Source of the DNA: Phycisphaeraceae bacterium
Lineage (GTDB): Bacteria > Planctomycetota > Phycisphaerae > Phycisphaerales > UBA1924
DNA length: 64,000 bases
Assembly: GCA_019636695.1 (NCBI GenBank)
Contig: JAHBXD010000003.1
Location: 124,001 to 188,000, forward strand
Direction of reading: 5' to 3'
The notes under the pieces were generated by a model that was given only the letters and a program-made list of their open reading frames with translations, did not search any database and had not been told where the DNA came from. Shown here in pieces: positions 55,037 to 63,001 of this stretch (the stretch's first letter is position 1; every line of letters starts with the position of its first letter). The position numbers were made by a program, and so were the translations under genes.

Positions 55037-55984
55037 TCATCCGCGATCGGCATTCGACGATTGATCCAGCTCAGCCAGCCAGCACGCACGAAGGCAGCGC
55101 GTCCATTCCCCGGGGGTACCTGCGCCGATCGACCTTCCCTCCACACGCGTCACCGGCAGCACACCCCATGATGAGTTGGTCAGAAAGACCTCGTCCGCAT
55201 CGAGCACGTCGTCGATCGTCATCATCTTACGAACAACCTCGATGCCGCACGAAGCAGCATGCTCGATGACCGCGAGGCGCGTGACGCCCGGCAGAACTGG
55301 GCTTGGCAGTGTCGCGGAGCGGGCCACTGCTGTCTCTTCACCGCGGGCGATCGGTGTCTGAAGCGTCCCCTTCCGGACGGCGAAAATGTTGCTGACCGCG
55401 CCCCCGGCAACGTGATTGGAAACCTGAAAAACGATCGCTTCGCCCGCGCCCTTGGCGGCGGCATCACGCAAGGCATTGAGCCGCCTCCAGTAACTGAGGG
55501 TCTTATGGCTTTCGAACGGATCGAGCGGATTGACACGGAGATCGGCAATCACGGCGCTGACGCCGAGTTCAAACATTTCCTGCGGATACTCGGTCGGCTC
55601 CTGACAGACAATCAGGATCGTCGGCCGAAGCGCGCTGCCGGACCCAGGGCGCAGCAGATTCAGGTCTCCTCCCGTCACGGTCAGACGCATGCGCGCACGA
55701 CGCCCCTCGGTGCATCCATAACGTCGCGCGGTTTCAACCAGCAGATCACCCATGGCCTCAGGCCGGAAGGTCTGCGTCAAACCGAGCGCGGCGATGCTCG
55801 TTTCAAGCCGACTCAGATGCTCGCCGAGACGATGGATTCGCGGTGCACCGTCAGATTCTCGCGGCGGCAGAGCGAGCATGGTTTCAAATAACCCCACAGC
55901 ATGCTGAACCCCCGCATCGAAGGCCGACAGGGTCGCTTTGGCCGGATCGTCGACAAACTCACCGTTGATGCAGACGAGCGTCAT
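55037..55984 (-). CDS. Class IV PLP aminotransferase / aminodeoxychorismate lyase
   Basis: 315 residues. Fold-type IV features: INGEFVDDPAKATLSAFDAGVQHAVGLFETM, RMRLTVTGGDLNLL, the PLP lysine in ESHKTLSYWRRLNALRDA, VSNIFAVRKGTL and LPGVTRLAVIEHA. Branched-chain aminotransferase, D-amino acid transaminase and 4-amino-4-deoxychorismate lyase share this fold. GLFETM and SHKTLSYW lean to PabC (folate) but do not prove it. ATG 55984 begins the fold. pabA/pabB are not near. Confidence 0.82.
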   Translation of the reverse strand: MTLVCINGEFVDDPAKATLSAFDAGVQHAVGLFETMLALPPRESDGAPRIHRLGEHLSRLETSIAALGLTQTFRPEAMGDLLVETARRYGCTEGRRARMRLTVTGGDLNLLRPGSGSALRPTILIVCQEPTEYPQEMFELGVSAVIADLRVNPLDPFESHKTLSYWRRLNALRDAAAKGAGEAIVFQVSNHVAGGAVSNIFAVRKGTLQTPIARGEETAVARSATLPSPVLPGVTRLAVIEHAASCGIEVVRKMMTIDDVLDADEVFLTNSSWGVLPVTRVEGRSIGAGTPGEWTRCLRACWLAELDQSSNADRG

Positions 55985-56076
55985 GCGCGATCCCTTTTCG
56001 CCGCGCCGGGAAGTCGTGAAAGCACCCGGTCGCCCGGGCAGTCTAGACTTGGGCGAGCGTGAACGGAGGTATCGGC

Positions 56077-56712
56077 ATGCGACGGAACGTGTGGTCGGTG
56101 CGACTGATCGGCGCAGGTGGTGTGCTGGCCGCGGGCCTGACCGGGTGCGTCGGGTACGGCACGTACGAACCAACCAGGCATCAGGCCCGGGACATCGTCG
56201 AGTGGCCGTACGACCCCGCATCTGACGACGTCATGGTTGCCGCACTCGCATACACGATCCGGAATTTCCCCCCAGGCACCCCCGAGGAAGCACCGGGCGT
56301 TGGTGCATTCGCTTTTGATCGAGGTGAAGAACCGGCCGCCATCAGCCTCCCACCCGGAATTCGAGGCGACAACTACCGTCGCCTCGTCGCGCGTGCGGAC
56401 GCTTTTTCGATGCCGTACAGCCCATCTACGGTGCACCTGCCACGATATATCGTGGGCCGGATCGAGATGCGTGGCCTTGACGCCTTCGCGGATATCCATC
56501 GGTCACTCCCCAGAACAGGGGATGATCTTCCGGCATATCAATGTCTCACCATCCAGCTGAAATGGGATAGTGGTCGCTGGCGTGTCCGGAACTATCAGGT
56601 CTGGGCACGCGGGGTTGTCGCTCTGCCGCGGCCGGTGTATCTGCCGGACGATGCTCAGGTGGCCACCGTACACACCCCACCTGCTGAAGACATGGGCGCA
56701 GAGCAGCCCTGA
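56077..56712 (+). CDS. Lipoprotein of unknown function
   Basis: 211 residues. The signal LIGAGGVLAAGLTGC gives a lipobox Cys near residue 25. The mature domain reads DVMVAALAYTIRNFPPG, LPRYIVGRIEMRGLDAFADIH and CLTIQLKWDSGRWRVRNYQVW, suggesting a mixed alpha/beta domain, not recognised. ATG 56077 has GGAGGT 6 nt before it. It is divergent from the aminotransferase with 92 nt between starts, and the ketosynthase pair begins 112 nt downstream. Confidence 0.7.
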   Translation: MRRNVWSVRLIGAGGVLAAGLTGCVGYGTYEPTRHQARDIVEWPYDPASDDVMVAALAYTIRNFPPGTPEEAPGVGAFAFDRGEEPAAISLPPGIRGDNYRRLVARADAFSMPYSPSTVHLPRYIVGRIEMRGLDAFADIHRSLPRTGDDLPAYQCLTIQLKWDSGRWRVRNYQVWARGVVALPRPVYLPDDAQVATVHTPPAEDMGAEQP

Positions 56713-56824
56713 ACGATCGCTTTTTCGGGAAGCGAATAGGCACTAAGGCATTCGCCTTATGGCGATGGGCAAGCATGAGAGCATGCCCTGCTCACATCCG
56801 GGATGTAGACTACACCTTCTCTCT

Positions 56825-58147
56825 ATGAGTTCACGGGTGCTTATTACGGGTGTCGGTGCCGCCAGCGCGTACGGCGTCGGGCGGGACGCTCTATGGAGCG
56901 GCCTGTGTTCAGGAGCGACCGGGCTTCGCCGGGCGAAGCGGTTCGATCCGGTGGGCTTCTCAACGCGGTTGCTCGGCGAAATCGAAGGCTTATCGGCGAA
57001 GGATGCGGTGCCTAAGGGGTATCGCAAGGCCGTGAAAGTCATGGCTCGCGATACGGAAATGGCGGTCGTCGCCGCTCAGGAGGCAGTGCAGGACGCGGGA
57101 TTGGTGACGAGGTATCACGAAGGGGGCACGCCGAGTTACCCTTCGGGGCGTGTAGGGTGTCATATCGGGGCGGGGTTGATCGCGGCGGAGACCGATGAAC
57201 TGACGAGCGCGCTGGCGACGTCGACGGACGAATCGGGGCGGTTCGATCTCGGACGCTGGGGTGCGGGCGGCATTGAGAACCTGCAGCCGCTCTGGATGCT
57301 GAAGTATCTGCCCAACATGCTTGCGTGCCACGTGACGATCGTGCACGGGTGCGAAGGGCCGAGCAACACGATCACCTGCGCGGAAGCGAGCGGCCTGTTG
57401 AGCCTTGGTGAAAGCCTGCGGGTGATCCAGCGAGGCGCGGCCGATGCGTGCATTTCGGGGAGTGCAGAGAGCAAACTGAACTTCATGGGCCTGCTTCGGA
57501 TGGCGAACGCGGGGCGGCTTGCCGACACGGGAGACCGGGAAGACGCGCTGGCGTTCGTGAAGCCGTATGACCCCAAGTCGGCAGGACAGCTCGCCGGCGA
57601 AGGAGGAGGGATTCTCATCCTCGAACGGAGTGAAACGGCGGCATCACGAAATGCGCAGCCCTATGCCTCGGTGCTGGGATTCGGCGCGGCGATGTCTCCT
57701 GCGGCCGTCGACACCCTGATGCTTGCTCCGGGGGCCGAGCTCGACCCATCGGGGGTAGTGTGGTCGGTGCAAAGCGCCCTGGCGGATGCAGGCATCATGG
57801 CGGAGGACATTGATGCGATAGTCCCGCACGCGGCGGGGCAGACTTCGATGGATGCATGCGAGGCCGAAGGGCTTCGGCGTGTCTTCGGCGATCGGCTTTC
57901 GTCGATTCCACTGGTCACATTGACGCCCGCGATCGGCGAGTGCATGGCCGGGCGGGCGGGGCTTCAGGCGGCGGTGGCCGCGGTGTGTCTGCGTGAGCAG
58001 CGACTGCCGGCGCGACTGCATGCGGGCGCGCCCGAGGGCGTGCTGGCCGGGTCGGCGCCGTCGCAGGCCGCGCGGCTGCGTCGGGTTCTGGTGTGTTGTT
58101 CATCACTGGGTGGTTGTCATGCGGCGCTCGTGTTGGGCGCGGCGTAA
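56825..58147 (+). CDS. Ketosynthase-like protein with lost active site (chain-length-factor-like)
   Basis: 440 residues of the thiolase/KAS fold. The match to FabF runs end to end: SSRVLITGVGAASAYGVGRD, PSNTITCAEASGLLSLGESL, LAFVKPYDPKSAGQLAGEGGG, DIDAIVPHAAGQTS. Aligned to FabF the nucleophile Cys becomes E187 (C185 is two places early) and the second catalytic His becomes E372; H335 stays. That resembles KS-beta/chain-length-factor subunits, which have Gln for Cys. The active KS partner lies 680 nt downstream. ATG 56825 fits the fold start. The pair may make a polyketide or unusual acyl chain. Confidence 0.85.
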   Translation: MSSRVLITGVGAASAYGVGRDALWSGLCSGATGLRRAKRFDPVGFSTRLLGEIEGLSAKDAVPKGYRKAVKVMARDTEMAVVAAQEAVQDAGLVTRYHEGGTPSYPSGRVGCHIGAGLIAAETDELTSALATSTDESGRFDLGRWGAGGIENLQPLWMLKYLPNMLACHVTIVHGCEGPSNTITCAEASGLLSLGESLRVIQRGAADACISGSAESKLNFMGLLRMANAGRLADTGDREDALAFVKPYDPKSAGQLAGEGGGILILERSETAASRNAQPYASVLGFGAAMSPAAVDTLMLAPGAELDPSGVVWSVQSALADAGIMAEDIDAIVPHAAGQTSMDACEAEGLRRVFGDRLSSIPLVTLTPAIGECMAGRAGLQAAVAAVCLREQRLPARLHAGAPEGVLAGSAPSQAARLRRVLVCCSSLGGCHAALVLGAA

Positions 58148-58179
58148 GGTGGTCTTCCGCATCAACGGAGAACTCAACT

Positions 58180-58713
58180 ATGGATTCGCATCATCGTCGG
58201 TACGACTCGGATCGCGGGCATCACGGCAGAGGAGGAGAGGGGCATCGTCGTCGCGGCGTGCCGCTTTCGGACCTTGATCCCGCATTGACGGAGATCAGCC
58301 GCCGGGTGATCGGATGCGCCATCGAGGTGCATAAGGAACTCGGGCCGGGCTACAGCGAAGAGGTGTACACCAACGCCCTGAAGCACGAACTTGACCGCGA
58401 GCAGATCAAATACAGCCAGAACCATGTCTTTGATGTCTACTACGACGAGGCCAAGGTGGGCACTGCGACGGCGGATTTGTACATCAACGAACGATTCATC
58501 GTGGACGTGATGGCGTTTCACGGTGAGATCGGCTCGGAACCGCGCGCGATCGTGCGGGCGCAGCTTCGCGCGGCTGATCAGGAGTTGGCATTGATCATCA
58601 ACTTCGGCGAGCGCCGGCTGAAGGACGGGCTTGTCCGCGTGCTCAACCCCGACAAAATCGCCAGCCTGCAGCACGGCGACGACGAGGAAGGTGAAGAAGA
58701 AGGCGAGGAATAA
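58180..58713 (+). CDS. GxxExxY-family protein
   Basis: 177 residues. Residues about 35-155 fit the GxxExxY family: ISRRVIGCAIEVHKELGPGY, then SEEVYTNALKHELDREQI, GTATADLYINERFIVDVMA, LRAADQELALIINFGERRL and LKDGLVRV. The fold is PD-(D/E)XK-like; role unknown. The GPGYSEEVY motif keeps G, E and Y. Unlike usual members (about 125 residues) it has a His/Arg/Gly-rich N-terminus of 25 residues and a Glu-rich C-terminal tail. GGAGA precedes ATG 58180. It separates the two ketosynthase genes. Confidence 0.85.
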   Translation: MDSHHRRYDSDRGHHGRGGEGHRRRGVPLSDLDPALTEISRRVIGCAIEVHKELGPGYSEEVYTNALKHELDREQIKYSQNHVFDVYYDEAKVGTATADLYINERFIVDVMAFHGEIGSEPRAIVRAQLRAADQELALIINFGERRLKDGLVRVLNPDKIASLQHGDDEEGEEEGEE

Positions 58714-58826
58714 CGCCGCGGCGGGCCTGCCCGTCCTGATCCGCCGCAGGAAACCGTGTGCCCGGGTCGGCCCGACCGGAGAGAACGACTCTGGCCGACC
58801 CGGCAGACGCCCCGAAGGAACCCCAC

Positions 58827-60155
58827 ATGCCGCGACGAGTCGTGATCACGGGAATGGGCTGGGTGACGCCTCTGGGCGACGACCTGGAGACCGTGTGGCG
58901 ACGGCTCTTGGCGGGTGAGAGCGCCATCGGCCCGGTCACGCGGTTCAACGGGGCAACGTTTGCAACGAATTTTGCGGCCGAAGTGCGCGACTTCTCGCTT
59001 GATCGCCATTTTGACGCCTCGATGCTGGCGCGGCATGCCTCGACAGGTCTGCAAACGCAGTACGCCCTCGCCGCGGCACAAAGGGCCTGGGTTCAGGCCG
59101 GCCTCGCGCGCGACCAAATTCCAGCGCACCGATTCGGGATCTATCTCGGCGGCGGCGAAGGGCCGCCGGATTTTGTCCATTTCGTCGCGACCAATCTCGC
59201 GGGGTGGAACCCTGAACTGCGGCGAACCGACGCCGCGGCGTGGTTTCGAGCAGCCCGCGAGATGCTCGATCCGCGGATCGATGTGGAGCAGGAGCCGCAC
59301 GCCGCGGTCACGCATGTGGCCGACGCGTTCGGGTGCGGCGGCCCAGGATTGAACTGCATGACCGCATGCGCTGCGGGAACGCAGGCCGTGGGCGAGGCAT
59401 TTGAGATCATCCGTCGCGGCGATGCCGATGCGATGCTGGCCGGCGGCACGCACAGCATGATTCATCCGCTGGGGATGACCGGTTTCATCCGGTTGACCGC
59501 CATGTCGCGGCGGCGAGAAACCCCGCAGACGGCTTCGCGGCCGTTTGATCGAACACGTGACGGATTTGTGATGGGCGAAGGCGCTGGGGTGCTGGTGCTC
59601 GAATCGCTTGAGCACGCGCTGGATCGAGGCGCGACCCCGCTGGCGGAACTAGCCGGCTATGGCTCGACGGCCGATGCGTTTCGGATCACCGACATTCAGC
59701 CCGAAGGTTTCGGAGCGCAGGCGGCAATGGCCCAGGCGCTGCGTCAGGCGGGGATCAACCCGCGCGAGCCGGGGGCTGACGGACGCCCGCCCGTGCACTA
59801 CATCTCGGCACACGGCACGGGCACACCCGAAAATGACGGCATCGAGACCGCGGCGGTCAAGGGGGTCTTCGGGCCACTGGCGCCGCAGATTCCCTTCAGC
59901 AGCGTCAAGAGCATGCTCGGGCACTTGATTCAGGCGGCAGGCGCGGTTGAACTGATGACGTGCGTGCTGGCGATCAAAACCGGGTGCGTTCCCCCGACGA
60001 TCAATTTGCACGAGGCGGATCCGAGGTGCGATCTTGATTATGTGCCCGGCCGGGCGCGCGATCTGAATCCATCGGGTGGGGTGCAGGTGTGCATCTCAAA
60101 CGGTTTCGGCTTCGGCGGGCAGAACGACTGTGTTTGCGTCAAGCGGTTCGAATGA
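58827..60155 (+). CDS. Beta-ketoacyl synthase (FabF-like, active subunit)
   Basis: 442 residues. All three catalytic residues of KAS II/KS-alpha enzymes are present: C181 in NCMTACAAGTQAVGEA, H329 in HYISAHGTGTPENDG and H366 in SSVKSMLGHLIQAAGA; SRPFDRTRDGFVMGEGAG and NGFGFGGQN are also conserved. It condenses an acyl chain with malonyl-ACP. With the KS-beta-like protein upstream it forms a likely heterodimer. No ACP, ketoreductase, dehydratase or acyltransferase gene is beside it in this window. AAGGA stands 8 nt before ATG 58827. Confidence 0.92.
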   Translation: MPRRVVITGMGWVTPLGDDLETVWRRLLAGESAIGPVTRFNGATFATNFAAEVRDFSLDRHFDASMLARHASTGLQTQYALAAAQRAWVQAGLARDQIPAHRFGIYLGGGEGPPDFVHFVATNLAGWNPELRRTDAAAWFRAAREMLDPRIDVEQEPHAAVTHVADAFGCGGPGLNCMTACAAGTQAVGEAFEIIRRGDADAMLAGGTHSMIHPLGMTGFIRLTAMSRRRETPQTASRPFDRTRDGFVMGEGAGVLVLESLEHALDRGATPLAELAGYGSTADAFRITDIQPEGFGAQAAMAQALRQAGINPREPGADGRPPVHYISAHGTGTPENDGIETAAVKGVFGPLAPQIPFSSVKSMLGHLIQAAGAVELMTCVLAIKTGCVPPTINLHEADPRCDLDYVPGRARDLNPSGGVQVCISNGFGFGGQNDCVCVKRFE

Positions 60156-60223
60156 CCCATCGCCGTCGGCTCTGCGGGTATGCTGGGACAGCGCGGAACA
60201 CCCCGCGCACGATTGGAGGCATG

Positions 60224-60979
60224 ATGAAGGTATGGATTCAGGCGGCAGTGGCGCTTTGTGTATCGTGCCTATTCTGCCCGGCAAACGCCGATGTCTATCG
60301 ACCGGACGGAGCACGCTGGTCGGTGCAGATCCCGGCGGGGTGGGAAGTCGCCGAAGATCAGATTCGTGAAGAGTTTCAGGCGTTCTTTGACGCGAACCCC
60401 GCGATCGGGGCTTTCACCGTCAAGCAGGTGTTCATTCCGCCGCGGACCGACGACGATGAGTTCCGCATGCTGCTGATCTGCACCGTTGCGCAATCATTCA
60501 GAGGAGCGACGTGGGATCAAGTCGAGAGGGCATTGGGCATCAGCACGCCGGAGGAAGCCGAACGATCGCTGAAGCAACGCGGCGTCGATACAACGAATAT
60601 GACTTTTGACGGATTCAATCTGAACCGAGAGACCGCACGACTCGACTATGACTTTCGAACACAGACTGACGATCATGGTGAACTGGTCGGCGTCACAGCA
60701 ACCTACCTCGGCAATGATTATTCCGTGCGGTTCTGCGGATATACCTCACCGGAGCGTCTCGACGCTGATCGGGCGATTTTCGAATCGGTCTTCGCGACCT
60801 TTCAATTTGATGCTGGAGAAGCGTTTGTGCCGCGCTCGCCGAGCCGGCCGATCAGCCCGGCGGTCGTCGGGGGGGTCGTCGGCGCTCTGGTCGCCATGGT
60901 CATCATCGCCCGAAATCGCAAGAAGCGCGCCGAGGAGCGGAACAACGACGAATCAACGTTTCCGACTCCGGGTCGCTGA
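60224..60979 (+). CDS. Exported protein with C-terminal membrane anchor
   Basis: 251 residues. A signal peptide (KVWIQAAVALCVSCLFCPANA) precedes a globular domain with YRPDGARWSVQIPAGWEVAEDQ, an opening seen in lipid- or ligand-binding proteins of the PsbP/MOG1 kind, then DFRTQTDDHGELVGVTATYLG and FESVFATFQFD. A membrane segment (VVGGVVGALVAMVIIA) and a basic tail end it. Family not certain. Start 60224 is used because GGAGG is 4 nt upstream; ATG 60221 is too close. Confidence 0.65.
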   Translation: MKVWIQAAVALCVSCLFCPANADVYRPDGARWSVQIPAGWEVAEDQIREEFQAFFDANPAIGAFTVKQVFIPPRTDDDEFRMLLICTVAQSFRGATWDQVERALGISTPEEAERSLKQRGVDTTNMTFDGFNLNRETARLDYDFRTQTDDHGELVGVTATYLGNDYSVRFCGYTSPERLDADRAIFESVFATFQFDAGEAFVPRSPSRPISPAVVGGVVGALVAMVIIARNRKKRAEERNNDESTFPTPGR

Positions 60980-60996
60980 CCGGCAAGGAGCATTCG

Positions 60997-62487
60997 ATGC
61001 GCACGCAACCGATCGCCGCGTCACCGATGGAATTCGGGATGAGCTTCGGCCGCTCCGGAGGGCCGCGCCCTGAAGCACGCCCGTTCCGCATGCTCGTCAT
61101 GGGCGATTTTTCCGGGCGCAGCGCCCGAAGCGTTGACGAATCGGCCCGGCTTGCCGAACGCACGGTCCACGGCATCGATATCGAGACGATGGATGACGTG
61201 ATGAAGCGGATGAACGTGCACATCTCGATCGCCGGGCAGAATCTGCCCTTGCGCTCCCTCGATGACCTGCACCCTGATGCTCTGTACCAATCGCTGCATC
61301 TCTTCGCCGAGGGCCGGGTGCTCCGCGCAAAACTTCGAGTCGCCGCAACGGCTGCACAGGCTGAGCGCGAGCTGGATGAGTGGCTCGGCGCACCGACGAA
61401 AATTCCTGAAACGCCAGCCCCTCAGGCCCAACCCCCCTCAACGGACCTCATGTCGCAGCTTCTCGGCGGCCCGGCGCGAGTGAACGCGCCTTCGCTCGCT
61501 TCGAATGCTGATGCTTTCATTCGCTCCATCATGGGCAACACCGGTACGGTGATGCCCGCCTCCGCGGGCGCGCTGCCACGGCTTGATGACCGCCTGAGCC
61601 TCTTCATGCGCGGTGTGCTCCGAGACCCCGCTTTTCGCGAAATCGAGTCCTCCTGGCGCGGCGCCCACTGGCTCATCAACCGCCTCGAACTGAGCGATGA
61701 TCTCTCGCTCCATCTTCTCGATGTCTCTGCGGCCGAACTTGCCGCCGACATGGCGGCACATCCTGATCCTCGAAGCGGCGGTCTGGCCAAGGCGGTCGCC
61801 TCGGGAGGTGTCGGGCATGAAGCGTTTCACGTGATCCTCTCGCTGCACACCTGCCCTCCGGATGCCGCGAGCGTGCGCCTGGCCGGCTGGCTGGCGCGTG
61901 CGCTGCCGGGTGCACTCTTCTGCGGATGCGCGCACCCGGGGCTGACGGGGTGCCCTTCGTTCGGCACGCACCCCGATGCCGATCAGTGGACGCAACCCAT
62001 CTCTGCTGATGCCCGGGAAGCATGGCAAACTCTCTGCGCTGACGCAGGTGCCAACGCCTTGGTGCTGGCTGCGCCTCGCATCATCCTTCGTCAGCCGTAT
62101 GGCGCTTCGAGCGACGAGATCGACTCCTTCCGCTTCGAGGAGTTTGTACCTGAAGAACTCGGAAGCGCTGCCGCCCACGAACATTATCTCTGGGGCGGCG
62201 GCTCGTTGGCGGTCGGTGCGCTCCTCGGAAACCGGTTCACCGATTCAGGGTGGGATATTGACCCCGAGGCGGGCGGCAGCGTCGGAGATCTGCCGGTGCA
62301 TACCTGGAACCTCGGCGGTCAGGCGCAGGTCAAACCATGCGCTGAAGCCTGGTTGAGCGATCGCAGCACTACGCGGCTCGTCGCGTCGGGCCTTGTCCCC
62401 GTCGCGAGCATCCGCGGGCGTGATGCCGTGCTCATCGGCACATTGCAGACACCGGGCGGAAAGCCGCCCAAGCCGGCATGGGTGTGA
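60997..62487 (+). CDS. TssB-TssC contractile-sheath fusion (T6SS-type)
   Basis: 496 residues. The first 135 residues match TssB: FGMSFGRSGGPRPEARPFRMLVMGDFSG, IDIETMDDVMKRMNVHISI, PLRSLDDLHPDALYQSL. After a Pro-rich linker, residues 195-490 match TssC: FMRGVLRDPAFREIESSWRG, AHWLINRLELSDDLSLHLLDV, LPGALFCGCAHPGLTGCP, ALVLAAPRIILRQPYG and VHTWNLGGQAQVKPCAEAWLS. TssB and TssC form the contractile sheath of type VI secretion. They are normally two genes; here they are fused and no other tss gene is in the window. GGAG precedes the ATG. Confidence 0.85.
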   Translation: MRTQPIAASPMEFGMSFGRSGGPRPEARPFRMLVMGDFSGRSARSVDESARLAERTVHGIDIETMDDVMKRMNVHISIAGQNLPLRSLDDLHPDALYQSLHLFAEGRVLRAKLRVAATAAQAERELDEWLGAPTKIPETPAPQAQPPSTDLMSQLLGGPARVNAPSLASNADAFIRSIMGNTGTVMPASAGALPRLDDRLSLFMRGVLRDPAFREIESSWRGAHWLINRLELSDDLSLHLLDVSAAELAADMAAHPDPRSGGLAKAVASGGVGHEAFHVILSLHTCPPDAASVRLAGWLARALPGALFCGCAHPGLTGCPSFGTHPDADQWTQPISADAREAWQTLCADAGANALVLAAPRIILRQPYGASSDEIDSFRFEEFVPEELGSAAAHEHYLWGGGSLAVGALLGNRFTDSGWDIDPEAGGSVGDLPVHTWNLGGQAQVKPCAEAWLSDRSTTRLVASGLVPVASIRGRDAVLIGTLQTPGGKPPKPAWV

Positions 62488-62500
62488 TTCGATTCCACCA

Positions 62501-62926
62501 TCAGCGAACAAACTTGGCAACCACGGTCTGCCCGCGCAGCAACTCCAGTTTGACATCAGAAACGCGAAACCGATCGACCTCACCCAATGCCTGCAAATAA
62601 CGCTGCTCAAGATCCATCAATTCGGGCGGCCCGCCGCGGCGCGTACTGGCAAGATCGCCGAAGACCATCTCTCCCGGCCCATTGCTTCGTACCACACCGT
62701 GAAAGTGATTCACGCCGCCGTATCCCCTGACTCGCCCACCGGCATACAATTCGAGCGTGACGCCCGGACCGAGAGAAACCGTGTCGCCGCGCAACTCCAT
62801 CAGCCTCCAGGGCGCCCCATAGGTCATGTCGATCGGGGCAAGATGTGTCGGCCCCGTCTGGCAACCCGGAAGCACAAGAAGCCAGACGCCGACAAGCCCC
62901 ATGACGATCGTTCGAGCATGCATCAT
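62501..62926 (-). CDS. META-domain (HslJ-like) lipoprotein
   Basis: 141 residues. The signal ends in lipobox LPGC (C22). Then follows a META/HslJ-like fold: APWRLMELRGDTVSLG, LELYAGGRVRGYGGVNHFHG, MVFGDLASTRRGG, QRYLQALGEVDRFRVSDVKLELLRG (in parts). HslJ-type proteins sit in the outer membrane or periplasm and are linked to novobiocin and heat response in E. coli. Convergent with the TssBC gene. ATG 62923 is an alternative start. Confidence 0.82.
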   Translation of the reverse strand: MMHARTIVMGLVGVWLLVLPGCQTGPTHLAPIDMTYGAPWRLMELRGDTVSLGPGVTLELYAGGRVRGYGGVNHFHGVVRSNGPGEMVFGDLASTRRGGPPELMDLEQRYLQALGEVDRFRVSDVKLELLRGQTVVAKFVR

Positions 62927-63001
62927 GCCATCTCCTTCACGCGATGCTGATCCATCGGTTCGCTCCCCATCTGTCGAAAACCATCACCATCTCCATCTCA
63001 A

